From: Glandiceps talaboti
Taxonomy: Eukaryota > Hemichordata > Enteropneusta > Spengelidae
DNA: 64,000 bases
Assembly: GCF_964340395.1 (NCBI RefSeq)
Contig: NC_135556.1
Location: 13,636,410 to 13,700,409, forward strand
Reading direction: 5' to 3'
The position numbers were made by a program, and so were the translations under genes. Shown piece by piece: positions 38,134 to 51,709 of the stretch. The notes under the pieces are model-generated. The model had not been told where the DNA came from. It did no database searches and was given only the letters and a program-made list of their open reading frames with translations. Position 1 is the first letter of the stretch; the number at the start of each line of letters is the position of its first letter.

Positions 38134-38289
38134 CAGACAACCAACGACTGAAAAGTGTTCCTGTACTAACAATTTGACGTACGGTTGTACATGTTGATTA
38201 GAGGTCGAGTTTTTCCCCAGGGAGTAAAATAATAGGTTGAATTTGTGATTACACTGAGCCACCGATTTTAGGGTGCGGACCCAAATATT

Positions 38290-40860
38290 AATTTGATTGG
38301 ATATATTGTATCATTATCAAGTGTACAGCTACACAATATCGTTTAACTACAGGTGATTCAATTCTGTACAAGGCACTGTTTGAATTGTAGCTTTAACGGA
38401 ACAAATATTGTTCTAATCAAAATCCAAAACAGAATATAGTTTTTATCTCTGTTTTCGGCCATATTACCACTGGTTTATAAATTTGACAGCACTGGTTTGT
38501 TGGTATCGAATGATTGATTAGTTTATTCAGCTACCAATTACTTTTTAGTTCAGAATCTACAGTACAAAAGTATAATTCTAGTACGTAGTTTTATGTCTTG
38601 TGGGGATCTGGTCAGGTTTGAAATTGTGAATACATAGCATCACATCTCGGTCTCTGACTTGCAGTAGTACTGGCATCTGAAACAACATTGGTTCTTTGCC
38701 GACCAAAGTTTGATGACCTGTGGTGAAACTTGGTTGACGAATCATCGATACTTTACTCAAACACCAGTCTCAAAGGTTTGAAAAAACAAGCTTGCAGTTT
38801 GGCAGTAGCCCAAAGTATGTTTACGAATAGTACTATTTATAGACAGTTGCTATGAGTTATGTTACCCTTTGTAGTCAAGGGGGCATGCACACCTATTCAT
38901 CCTCGAATTCAGGGTACGTTGAATTGGTTTTTTTATGGAGGACAGAGATTTAGGAATTGAGAGTGATTGATTACTATTGGCACCAAGTCAATTTGTTGAC
39001 GTCAATCATGACCCATCTGTGTTTTTTCCAGCCTTTCAGACTGGTGTTTGAGTAAAAGTGTCGAAGACTAGTCAACCAAATTTCACCGAAGGTCATCAAA
39101 CTTTGCAAACGAATTAACCGACTACAAATCGACGTGCTAATGAATTTGATAAAACCAAGTGCACATAAAGTTCAGTAATCCAAATATAAGTAGCGGCTTA
39201 TAATGTTTGGATCAAATATATTTAACCTCTTATCCCGTTGTAAGTGGACATATTCGCCAGAGAATGTAAACATATTGGTCGCTGGCAAATTTAGTTAAAC
39301 TTTCTGAACACATAAGCAATGTTCCTTTTGGTAATGTATAGTGTGTTGGTATGAGTTCTACGGTTGGTCAGGGAATAACAGTTTGTCCGTTTATTTCATG
39401 TATTTTATCAAAGCTATATAGAACATGTAAATCAGGCCTCAAGTATTTACACGCTCATTTTATTAACGGCTAATTTCTTTTCTCCCCACACCTCCCCACT
39501 AGATGTTTAGCGGCCTTTTACAATTGGCCTCAAGTGCTGTATTTGCGTTACAAATTGTTAACATTTGCCGTCAAACATCTCCTTATATAGTTTTTAATTT
39601 TGTGTATCAATATGTCATTGCTTGGTTAGGTGTAGTTCCCACATCATGATTGAGTAGTTTTGAGAGCGCTCAAAATTGGTCAGCAGGACAGAAATTGACA
39701 GTCTTCCGAGTGCTACCCCATCCTTTCCTTAATCCGCATCGTTATCTTCATTTGCTAAATATCTTTATTGCCTATCTGCCTTCAGAAAGGCGAAGAAGCA
39801 CTACATCATGGCTATTCGTTAAACAAATGTTGTCTAAAATAGACATTGGTGGAAGGGATAGTCATGGTGTAGTGCTTCTTCGTCTTTCTGACGTCAAACC
39901 CAACTCTTAACAGATAGGATTAGCAATAAAAGGAGTCCAAAAGTGACGATATTTAGCAAGCGAAAAGAAAGATGCGGATTAAGGAGGGGATGGGTGGGCA
40001 CTCGGAAGACTGTCAATTTCTGTCCTGCTTACAATATCGAGAGCTCTCAAAACTACAAATCCCCAATGTGGAAACTAAACCTAACCAAGCGACAACATAT
40101 TGATCATACAAAATGAACGCTATAAGGAGATGTTTGATGGCAAATGTGAACACTTACGCAAATACGACACGAGGTCAATTGCAAAAAGTCGCCGAAAATC
40201 TAGTGGTGAGTGGGGGTGGGGCAAGAAAAGAAATTGGCAATCACTAAAATGAGTGTGTAATTACATGAGGTCTGTTTTACATTTTCTATACTGCTAAATT
40301 TGATAAAGTGTATTAAATATTCGGACAAACTGTTATACCCTGACCAACCGAAGAACTCATACTAGTACACTAAACATACTAATAGGAGCAGTGTTTATGT
40401 TTTCAGAAAGTTTAATTAAATTTGTCAGCGACCAATATGTTTGCATTTTATGGCGAATATGCAGACTTACAACGGGATAAGGTGTTTGATTCAACCAGTG
40501 TAAGCCGGTACGAAGACTTATATTACAGGTAATCATATATTGTGCACATGATTTTATGAAATTCGTTTAGGACGTCAATTTGTAGTCGAAGTTGCGTTTG
40601 AAAAGTTTGATGACCTGTGGTAAATGTTGGCTGACGAGACTTCGATACATTTAGTCAAAAAACCGTCACAAAGGCTGGGAAAAAACAATGAGGCAGTTTT
40701 GCAGTAGCTCAAATTATCTTTACAAAGAGTAATGTCTGTCCACGAGTTAAGTGACCCCTTGCAGTCGATGGGGCATGTACAACTATTCAATTCATCGAAT
40801 TCAGAATACATGGAATCGGGTTCTTTATGGCGGAGAGTGATTTAGGAATTTCCCTTTGGA
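38290..40860. mobile_element. Large foldback repeat, copy 1 (long inverted arms centred near 39835)
   Basis: The left arm at about 39030-39820 and right arm at about 39855-40690 are imperfect inverted repeats of roughly 800 bp around a spacer of about 35 bp. Examples are GTATGAGTTCTACGGTTGGT against ACCAACCGAAGAACTCATAC, and AAATTGACAGTCTTCCGAGT against ACTCGGAAGACTGTCAATTT. A further partial copy of the right-arm end lies at about 38690-38985, inverted relative to the left arm. The block at 38290-38490 recurs at 41200-41345. The frame at 39650-39910 is inside the palindrome and shows no known domain. Confidence 0.8.
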
Positions 40861-40884
40861 CAAAATTGTTGTACCATGACAGTT

Positions 40885-40945
40885 CAATCAATTCTTTATT
40901 CAGTGCTATGGCCGCTGGCCTTATGTACAAACGTTTGCAATTTTC
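40885..40945 (-). mobile_element. 3' tail of a LINE-like relic, minus orientation
   Basis: Read on the minus strand, GGCCAGCGGCCATAGCACTG is followed by AATAAAGAATTGATTGAAC, the same layout as the LINE tail at 17985. It is too short to classify further. Confidence 0.4.
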
Positions 40946-41199
40946 ATATCAGACACTAGAAAGCTAAAATCATACATATTGAAAAGTATATAACTTATAC
41001 AAAATACATGATAAATAAAAAAATGAAGTTAAAATAACTAAATACATAACTAAATTAATGTTTGCTGTTAAGAAATCAAAATGCTAAATAAAGATACATG
41101 GCGATATTTCTGTGTCTGTACGTTATTGGTCTTCATGTGTCATATAGGTTTTTTTCTATCAACCAACATGATTCAATGTATGATTATGAAGTAACTCGC

Positions 41200-42075
41200 A
41201 TTGGAGATAGTGCATCATATTAAGTGTATACAGCTACACAAAATCGTTTAACTACATGTAATTCCATACTGTGGAATAAAATCCAAAACAAAATACTTTT
41301 TTTTCTCTGTTTTCAGCCATGTTACCACTGGTGTTTCACGTAATTTTAACTGGCGTTTGAGTAAAAGTATCGAAGACTAGTCAACCAAATTTCACCGAAG
41401 GTCATCAAACTTTGCAAACGAATTCTGAACGAATTAACCTCGACTACAAATTGACGTGCTAACGAATTTTATAAAACCAAGTGCACATAAAATTCAGTAG
41501 TCTAAATCTAAGCAGCGGCTTATAATGATTGGGTCAAATATATTAAACATCTAATCCCGTTATAAGTCAGCATATTCACCATAGAATGTAAACATATTGG
41601 TCGCTGACAAATTTAGTTTAACTTTCTGAAAACATAAGCAATGTTCATTTTGGTAATGTATAGTGTGTTGGTATGAGTTCTACGGTTGGTCAGGGAGTTT
41701 ATTTATTTAATGTATTTTATCGAAGCTATGTAAAACGGGCGACAAGTATTTACACACTCATTTTATTGAGGGGTAATTTCTTTTCCCCCAAAAAGACATC
41801 GTGGAAGGATTAGCCACAGTGATGTGCTTCTCCGCCTTTGTGAAGTCAAACTCAACTCTTATCAGATAGGATTAGCAATAAAGGGAGACCAATAATATAT
41901 TTACGATATTTAGCAAACGAAAATAAGGATGTGGATTAAGGAGAGAATATGTGAACACTCGGTAGACTTTCAATTTCTGTCCTACTTACCAATTTTTAGC
42001 GCTCTCAAAACTACACAACTATGACATGGAAAGTAAACCTAACCAAGCGACAACCCATTGATAAACAAAATACAA
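41200..42075. mobile_element. Large foldback repeat, copy 2 (internally deleted)
   Basis: It starts with the same block as 38290 (GTATACAGCTACACAAAATC), continues as the left arm to about 41780, then jumps at about 41785 into sequence equal to the inner right arm of copy 1, ending near CCTAACCAAGCGACAACCCA. Most of both arms between these points is missing. Confidence 0.75.
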
Positions 42076-42559
42076 ACATTTGTATGTACTTGTGAATACC
42101 GGACCCTTGCACTGTTACTGTTGCCTTGACCTGTGCACTTCCTACCTGATGGAATATGTGTCTACTTTGGACAACCTTAAACTAATGGTAGATGGAGAGG
42201 TTTTATAGAAAATGTTGCAAAACTATTTGTTATAAAATTTGTCTAAAGAGATTTTCATACCAGTTCCTTTCAATATTTTGTTGTAATTGGTGCTTGTTTT
42301 AATGTTCTAAATATCAATACAAACGATACTGGCATGTGGTTGTTGCCATGGTTGATTAGAGCTCCTGTTTACATATTTCGTGAAACACATCTTAAGCCTG
42401 ATACCCCTAAGACATTCTCATCACATTTCAGCTCTAATCTTCGATTGGAGAGGAGATTTAAATATGATCTGAGTTATTACATTTACGAAGAAGTCATATT
42501 TCAAAATAAATCTCAATTAGGATGTCTCTGGAAATATCCCAACACAATGTCAGCCCCAT

Positions 42560-45500
42560 CGACTTTGTGATGTCGAAATTTAAGCTTTTGACCAAATCTT
42601 ACTTCCTTCAACTTTAGATTATTTAGTTTCAGTCTAACGTGTGAGTAGATGCAAATTCAGAATATAATGCTGCTTTTATCCTGTGTCGGTTGAATGGTCC
42701 AGCCTACAAAAATTGTATATTATCAATGCAAAGTTATTTTCGCTTTATCGATCGCTAGTTCCAACCTGTAGTAAGATGCAAAGGTATGTTACAATACTTG
42801 TGCCATATGTCGATATGTCAATGACCCTACCTGGATTTATGACTTGTTTTCTACTTTTGATCAGGCTCCAAACTCGTGTTAAAATAAAGCAGACACTATT
42901 GTGTATTTCAAAAATACATTTGCAATGGTATGACCGGGCCAATTCCTATCGGTCGTGAATTATTTCTACCCAGGATTTATGACTTGTTTTCTACTTTTGA
43001 TCACGCTCCAAACTCGTGTTCAAATAAAGCAGACACTATTGTGTACCTTTGCAATGGTATTGGTGATATATGACCGGGTCAACTCGGGACTGGACAAACT
43101 GTGGTAGATAGGTGGATTTTACAAATAAATGTGGGTATAATATGGGTAGATAGATTAAATGCACATAATTCTTTATGATTAATGTTGATCCTTTTTCGCT
43201 CTCAACATTATGGAACCCATTGGGCCGAGGAGTGATTCAGTTGAGTTCACACAAATTGACATCGTACCATTCTTTCCTGTGCTAATTGTGTATACAGTTT
43301 AATAAACTTCTTTCGAGATGAAATTTCCTTTTTTTCTGCCATTAATTAAAAACAGCCTAGTGCCCCTTTCTTACTTAATTGATACTTCTATCAAGATCTG
43401 TTGCCACAATATGTTTTCAGTGCAAATTTACTTTCGCTTTATTGAGTTTCGGTCCATCCCATATATGAAGAATAAGCTAGAATTAATGCCTTTGCCGTGG
43501 GTCAGTTAGTGACCCTACCTCAATTGATAACTTGTTTTCTTGTTCTGGATCACACACCATACTCGTGTTAAAATAAAGCAAAGTGTTATGTATTTCAAAC
43601 ATACCCTTGCACTGCAATTGGTCGACATCGACATTGTGATTGCGAAATTTAAGTTTTTGACCAAATGTTACATTTTCAGTGCAAACTTACTTCTACTTTA
43701 AATTATTTAATTTCAGTCCAACTTGTGGGTAGATGCAAACCTAGAATATAATGCTGCTTTTACTAACCTTCAGTTGAATGGCCCAGCCTACAGAAATTGT
43801 ATATTATCAATACAAAGTTACTTTCGCTTTATTGAATTCGATCCAAAGTTCCAACCTGTAGTAAAATGCAAACTTGGATTTATGACTTGTTTTTCTACTT
43901 TTGATAATGCCCCAAACTCGTAAGCAGACATCAATTGTGTATTTCAAACATACCTTAGCAATGGTATTGGTGATATATGACCTGGGCAATTCCTACTGGT
44001 TGAAGTAATTCTACTCGGGACTGGACAAACTATGGTTTCTAGGTGTATTTTATAAATACATTTTAATTGTTTTATTTTGAGTTTCTAATTTCATAAATAT
44101 CTTTATTTCTTCGTAATCTGTGAAATATACCCCACCACTCCTTGAATAAGTATTGTACTGTGACGCAATCATCATTGACCATATCCGTGAACTAGTCATG
44201 TTGTACTGACACGATCATTTCTGGAATTAAAATTCTAACATCATGCATCACATAGTGCGATATAAGTATCTGTGATATTTAATACACATTTTATGAAAAC
44301 GAGCACATAGTTTTCATTTCAGTGTGAGCTAACATGCGAAAATTGTTGATTTGTGTCCCCTTGCCACAGTCAGTATAATAAGGGTAGATAGATTAAATGC
44401 ACATATTTTCTTTATGATTAATTTTGATCCTTTTCTCTCAACATTAAGCACCACAATGAGCCAAGGAGTGATTCAGTTCATAAGCTGACACAAATTGACA
44501 TCGTACCATTCTTCCCTGTGCTAATTGTGTATACAGTTTAATAAACTTCTTTTGAGATGAAATTTCCTTCTTTCTGTCCTTAATTAAATACATCCTAGTG
44601 CCCCCTTCTTACTTAATCGATACTTTAGATCCGTTGCCAATGTATGTTTTCAGTGCTAATTTACTTTCGCTTTATTGAGTTTCAGTTCATCCCATGTATA
44701 AAGAATAACCTAGAATTAATGCCAATGCCGTGGGTCGGTTAGTGACCCTACCTCAATTGATAACTTGTTTTCTTGTTCTGGACCACACGCCAAACTCATG
44801 TTAAAATAAGGCAGAGTGTTATGTGTTTCAAACATACCCTTGCACTGTAATTGGTCGACATTGACTTTGTGATTGCGAAATGTAGGCTTTTGACCAAATG
44901 TTACATTTTCAGTTCAAACTTACTTCTACTTTAAATGATCATGATTTAGTTTCAGTCTAACGTGTGTGTACTTGCAAATCTAGAATTAATACAGCTTTTA
45001 ATCTGTGTTAGTTGAATCCTACATCTACAGCCATGGTATATTATCAATGCAAAGTTACTTTCGCTCGTACCGTAGGTAGATGCCAAGCTATTAGTAATAC
45101 TTGTGCCATGTGTCGGTTGAATGACCCTACCTAAATGCATGATTTGTTTTTCTGCTTTTTGATCAGGTTCCAAACTCGTGTTAAAAGAAAGCAGACACTA
45201 TTGTGTATTTCAAACATACCTTTGCATTGGTATTTGTGATATATGACCGGACCAATTCCCACTGGTTGAAGTATTTCTACTCGGGATTAATGACTTGCTT
45301 TTCTACTTTTGGTCATGCTCCAAACTCGTGATAACATAAAGCAGACACTATTGTTTCTTTCAAACATACCTCTGCAATGGTTTTTGTGATATATGACCGG
45401 ACCATTTCTTATCGTACATGTCTACTCGTGACTGGACAAACTGAAAACCATGGTAGATAGGTGGATTGTATTAGTAAATTAAAATAGTTAAAAATATTTT

Positions 45501-45750
45501 CAAATTTCATCAAATTCTTTCCTTCTTCGTAACTTTTGAAATATATTACACCACTCCTCGAATTAGTGTTGTACTTTGATGTAAGCATTATTGAGTGATT
45601 CAGTTCATGAGTTGACACAAATTGACATCGTACCATTCTTTCCTGTGCTAATTATGTATACAGTTTAATAAACTTCTTTTGAGAAATTTCCTTTTTTTTC
45701 TGCCATTAATTAAATACAGCCTAGTGCCCCCCCCCTTTTTTTTACATAAT
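42560..45750. repeat. Three imperfect tandem units of about 1.1-1.2 kb
   Basis: Units at about 42560-43620, 43630-44850 and 44860-45750 share ordered landmarks: AAATTTAAGCTTTTGACCAAAT, ATAATGCTGCTTTTA, AATTGTATATTATCAAT, GATATATGACCGG, ACTCGGGACTGGACAAACT, GTATACAGTTTAATAAACTT and TTGATAACTTGTTTTCTTGTTC. Related material recurs at 47760-48760 and 50165-50600. No coding potential was recognised. The frames listed in this region are short and not conserved between units. Confidence 0.75.
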
Positions 45751-46574
45751 TGATGCGTCTAGATCTGTTGCCACAGTATATTTTCAGTGCGCATTTACTT
45801 TCGCTTTCTTGAGTTTCGGTCCATCCCATGTACAAAGACTAAGCTAGAATTAATGTCTATGCCGTGGGTCGGTTAGTGACGCTACCTGAACTTTGCTGCG
45901 CCTCTCAATTGATCATGTACCAAATTTATACTGAAATATTTGTGTCTGTCAAACACACCTCTGCAATTTTATTGGCGATATAAGCACTGGGCCATTTCTT
46001 TTCTCTTGGAATATTTATACTGGTAACTGGGCATAGGGAGGTTTTGTAGATCAATGTAAAAAAAATAATACTAAAATATTTTCAAATTTCAATTTCGTTT
46101 TTATTTTGTATCCTGTGAAACATGTCACACTTCTCCTTAAAATAGACATGGTCATTTCTTAAAATGAAATTTGACATCACACATCATATAACGTGAGATT
46201 AAATTGTGATTGTTAATGCATATTTCACACGTTTCACATTTCACATCACACATTATTCATTTCACCTTGAGAAAGGGTCTATTGTTCAAAAGTGATGAGT
46301 TTCCTGACCTTTGTTTACACTCGTTTTTTCATCTGTCAAAGAGAATTTGTTTCAAAGGTGCCGGCTACCACACTGAGGTTTTGAACGAGATTATATGTTC
46401 TAGAAAGGCAAAACAAGTGGAATGTCTTTATGTCACGAGAAAAAATTGACATTAAGAATTTACACTTTTGAAAAGCAACATATCAACGACGAGAATACCA
46501 TATAATTTTAACAAAAAAACCAAGCGATCATATTTTGTCAGTTTGAACTTCTCTAAGGAATGGCTATGTTTTGA

Positions 46575-46575
<1 letters not shown>

Positions 46576-46625
<50 letters not shown>

Positions 46626-46685
46626 AGCCTATATGTATGTTGTTTGCCTACATGCCTGTCTGTCTGTCTGTCTGTCTGTCTGTGT
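46576..46685. repeat. (CTGT)n microsatellite, segmental copy 1
   Basis: Two CTGT blocks separated by CAGCCTATATGTATGTTG. The matching tract in segmental copy 2 (51176-51360) is longer and more divided. Confidence 0.95.
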
Positions 46686-47340
46686 GGTCAGGATATCAAC
46701 ACCATTGCATCAATTCCATTAATGAAAAAAACGGGTTTTTAGTAACTATCCTGTTAATATTAATGACTCATTTGTATAAATGATATCTGATACTATAATT
46801 AGGTATTGTCTATAATAATATATTAATATAATATAATTAGTGCTATATCTTAACAGTGCATGCTTCAAATGTTATTTATGTTGGTATTATGCACTAGTGA
46901 TAATAAATTAGGATATAGAAACCTTATGGGAGGCATTTAATTTATCTGGTTATAAATGTCACACTTTATTTAGGAAATATACAAAAACAGACAAAAAGGT
47001 GTTCATACATCACATAGAACAATCTTGATATATTATTTTGTTTTGTACTGAATTTCTATTTCAACATCTGGTTTTCGTAAAGATTTCAGATTTCATACAG
47101 TAGCCTTCCTATCCCTGCAAGGGTATCTAGTGATGTTACACCGAGTACTCCTGGTTTCCAAATATGTTAAAAATAGGAAAAGAGTGCTTTAGGCAAGTTT
47201 TTATTGTGATTAGTTTTATGTCCTGCGTGTTGAGTATTTGAGTGAGTTTTAACAATTCGAAATAACGTGAATGTTTTTTTTTCACACACGAAACCATCAA
47301 ACAAGTAGTATAGTGTGAGAAGACCTGAAAACGTCACATA

Positions 47341-47594
47341 TTATTGTTTAAAAACATTGCTACGTTTTATTTGTCTGCTCTTCAGCGAAAGTTCGACATC
47401 CTCAAGGGCTTGCCTCAATAGTTGCAGTACTACAGTTCCGTCTGTATGCTTGAAAGCTTCCGGGGTATCTGTTTGGTAGTTAGTGATAAACCACACCTTA
47501 GGTTCTATGGTACTACACATCATTTTAACTTTCTTCACTATATCATCTCTTTTCCCTGGGTCCATTTTATCGGTGAACGGAAGTATTGTAATAC
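47341..47594 (-). pseudogene. Orphan duplicated last exon of the IFI44-like GTPase (possible alternative terminal exon)
   Basis: Near-identical to the last exon at 52767-53029. It has the same acceptor (TTTATAG|GTATTAC), the same phase, an open frame of 83 residues plus stop, and the same ending SNVFKx. Relative to the other copy it lacks three codons (VVT) just before the F-T-D block and has a handful of substitutions (TDK for TDE, PGKR for PGNR, QTDT for QTDN). A minus-strand AATAAA sits at 47200-47205, matching the one after the other copy. No partner exons were found between here and 50600. It is either a dead remnant of the segmental duplication or an alternative 3' exon spliced from the donor at 53653. 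The preserved frame and splice site keep the second option open. Confidence 0.6.
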
Positions 47595-47759
47595 CTATAA
47601 ATAAATATGTATAATTATCCATATTGTAAAATTAAACCACTGTTGACATTAACCATACGTTATATAGCTCTAATAGGAAAGTGTCCGAATTGGCAAGTTC
47701 ACACTGTGGTGAAAGGTTTACTACTTTAGGTTCAAACTTAAGTTTGAATAGTGTCGTTG

Positions 47760-48780
<1,021 letters not shown>

Positions 48781-49139
48781 GTTAATCTTAAGTCTAAACA
48801 ATCGTTACTATTAACTAAACCTATATATTCCTAATTGACCAATCAAATGAAGATCAATATCAATTCGAGCCAATATGTATGGAATGTGGGAAAACCTTCA
48901 TGTCTGTGTGATCTGTAGGTTTTTTGTTAGATGTCAATAAAGTGCGAGTAGCTATCTTTATAGTACTTGGTTGTACAGGCGTCATTCCTTTTGAGAACCT
49001 GTTTCTAGACAATTCCCTTACCCCCATAGTAAGCTGACCCTAAATTGCTACAAAATTTATGACAGACTATATAATTTGCTATCTGATGTCTGCAGTACTT
49101 TATAGCAGAAAACATATTTGGGTGTTTCGATAAAAGTGA

Positions 49140-49900
49140 AACTTTGAGGTGACTTTGTAATTAGACTATGACCTTGACCTTGGATCGAAACGACATTGAT
49201 AAGTGTGTTGCCCGTCCCCTAAAACCTATATATAGACACTTCCATCATATCTGTAGCACTTCAGGACCCTGCGATATTCAGTACCTTCATATTTTGGTGA
49301 ACTTGCTACCAGTTGTATTGGTAACAGAAGTTTGTAATAAAAGCAGCTCAGCATATGCCTTTGCTTAATTTTTCCTGAAAGACTATGTTATTTGCTAGTT
49401 TCTGAGCGATTTTCATCTGTAAAGATCATGTGTGCTGTTCGGTATAGAAATGATTCTGGGGGTATTTTAATAATTACAAAAAAATTAAGATGACCTTTAA
49501 TTTTTTGACAATGACCTTGACCTTGGATCGAAAGAATCATGTAGTCAGTGAATTGCTTGTACACAAAACCCTATATACAAACACTTACATAATATCAATA
49601 CCACTTTCAGATTAGTATATTAACACTTTGGTATAATTGGGGATATCGACAGCAGTTGCCTTGGTGACAGCTTTTTGCTATGAACAACTTCATGTGATAC
49701 TTTTTTTCACTTTTAAGGAAAGATTGTATGTTTGACTATTTTCTGACCAACTTACAGCTTTACCAGTCATATCTGACGGAAGTATACAGAACAGTTTCAA
49801 TGAATGTTTCGATAAAAGTCCAACAAATTAAGTTGACCTTGAAGTTTGACTATGACCTTGAGCTTGAATCGAAAAGGTCATATAATGATTGAATTCCCTA
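49140..49900. repeat. Three diverged copies of a roughly 345-bp tandem repeat
   Basis: Each copy carries AATGACCTTGACCTTGGATCG or close variants (about 49168, 49510 and 49851), then an ACCCTATATACAAACACTT-like stretch, and later GTTGCCTTGGTGACAG-like sequence. Direct order, moderate divergence. Confidence 0.65.
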
Positions 49901-51175
49901 TCACCTGAAATATATATAAACATACTTTAATTGTAATTATACCATTTCTTGGACAAGAGATATGGCATTTTTGATGTTTTAGCATCCTTCAAAATAATGT
50001 CAATGTTACCATGGAAACCGCCTCCTGTGAGTTTGCGCAAGAGAACCCAAAGGGGCAACATCAGTTTTCTGATGTCTAGATGTCACTCTAACCAAACATA
50101 CTGCCCAAAGTCGTACTTCAAGCCGGGCATTTATTTTCAAAATTTCAGCCATGGCGCCCTGACTTTTTCTTACACAATACATCTAGATCTGTTGCCACAG
50201 TATATTTTCAGTGCAAATTTACTTTCGCTTTCATGAGTTTCGGTCCATTCCACGTACAAAGACTAAGCTAGAATTAATGTCTATGCTCTGGTTCGGTTAA
50301 TGACCGCACCTGAACTTTCCTAGGCTTATTAACTGATCAAGCACCGAATTCATGCTGAAATATTTGTATCTGTCAAACACACCTCTGCAATTTGAGTCTT
50401 GACGATATAAGCACTGGGCCATTTCTTATCTGTTGGAATATTTATATAACTTTGCTGCGCTTATCAATTGATCACGCATGCTGAAATATTTGTGTGTGTC
50501 AAACACACATCTGCAATGTTATTGACGATATAAGCACTGGGCCATTTCTTATCTGTTGGAATATTTATACTGGTAACTGGGCACCTTGAACCACTTGTAG
50601 ATAAATGTAAAAAAAGAAAGACTAAAATATTTTCAAATTTCAATTTCTTTTTTTCTGTTTCCTGTGAAACATATCACACTTATCCTTGAATTATACTATA
50701 TCATTTCTTAAAATGAAATTTGACATCACACATCATATAACGTGACAATAAATTGTGATCTTTAATGCACATTTCACACGTTTCACATTTCACATCACAC
50801 ATTATCCATTTCAAATTGAGAAAGGGTCTATTGTTCAAGTTTGACGAGTTTCTTGGTCAAATTGAGAAAGGGTCTATTGTTCAAGTTTGACGAGTTTCTT
50901 GGTCTTTGTTTACACTCTAGTTTTTTTTTCATCTGTCAAAGAGAATTTGTTTCAAAGGTGCCGGCTACCACACTGAGCTTTTGAATGATATTAAATGTTC
51001 TAGAAAGGCATAACAAAAGGCATGACTTCATTTTATGAGAAAAAATTGACATCAAGAATTTACACTTTTGAAAAGTAACATATCAACTATGAGAATACCG
51101 TATACTTTTAACAAAAAACCCAAAGCGATCATATTTGTCAGTTTGAACTTCTCTAAGGAATGGCTATGTTCTGAT

Positions 51176-51221
<46 letters not shown>

Positions 51222-51360
51222 AGCCTATATACATGCTGTTTGCCTACCTACCTACCTGCCTGCATGCGTGCCTGTCTGTCTGTCTCTCTGTCTGTCTGTC
51301 TGTCTGTCAGCCTATATGCATGCTGTTTGCCTGCCTGCATTCCTGTCTGTCTGTTTGTCC
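51176..51360. repeat. (CTGT)n microsatellite, segmental copy 2
   Basis: CTGT blocks interleaved with two copies of CAGCCTATATxCATGCTGTT, an internal duplication not present in segmental copy 1. Confidence 0.95.
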
Positions 51361-51709
51361 TGCTGTCTGTGTGAGGTCAGGATATCTCAAAACAACTGCA
51401 CCAATTCTATCAATGAAAAGAACGGGTTTTAGTAACTATCCTTTTAATATTAATGACTCATTTGTAGAAATGATATCTGATACTATAATTAGGTATTGTC
51501 TATAATACTATATTAATATAATATAATTAGTGCTATATCTTAATAGTGCATGCTTCAAATTTTATCTAAGTTGGTATTATGCACTAGTGATAACAAATGA
51601 TATAAAAACCTTATGGAAGGCATTTAATTTACATCTGGTTATAAATGTCACACATTATTGAAGAAATATACAAAAACAGACAAAAAGGCGTTCATACATC
51701 GCATAAAAC

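Larger units (their letters stand above)
45750..47745. repeat. Segmental duplication, copy 1
   Basis: Collinear with 50165-53175. Shared landmarks are TCTAGATCTGTTGCCACAGT, GATATAAGCACTGGGCCATT, AGAAAGGGTCTATTGTTCAA, the CTGT microsatellite, the tract ending ATATAATTAGTGCTATATCT, the IFI44-like last exon, and ATAGCTCTAATAGGAAAGTG. This copy lacks the 760-bp hairpin element found in copy 2. Confidence 0.85.

Noticed and set aside
39650-39910. 86-codon plus-strand frame as a gene
   Set aside because: It lies across the loop of the large foldback repeat, shows no domain, and is not kept open in the related copy at 41.8 kb.
42334-42570. 78-codon plus-strand frame beginning MWLLPWLIRAP
   Set aside because: No homology recognised, no splice partners, and it sits between repeat units. 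Most likely chance.
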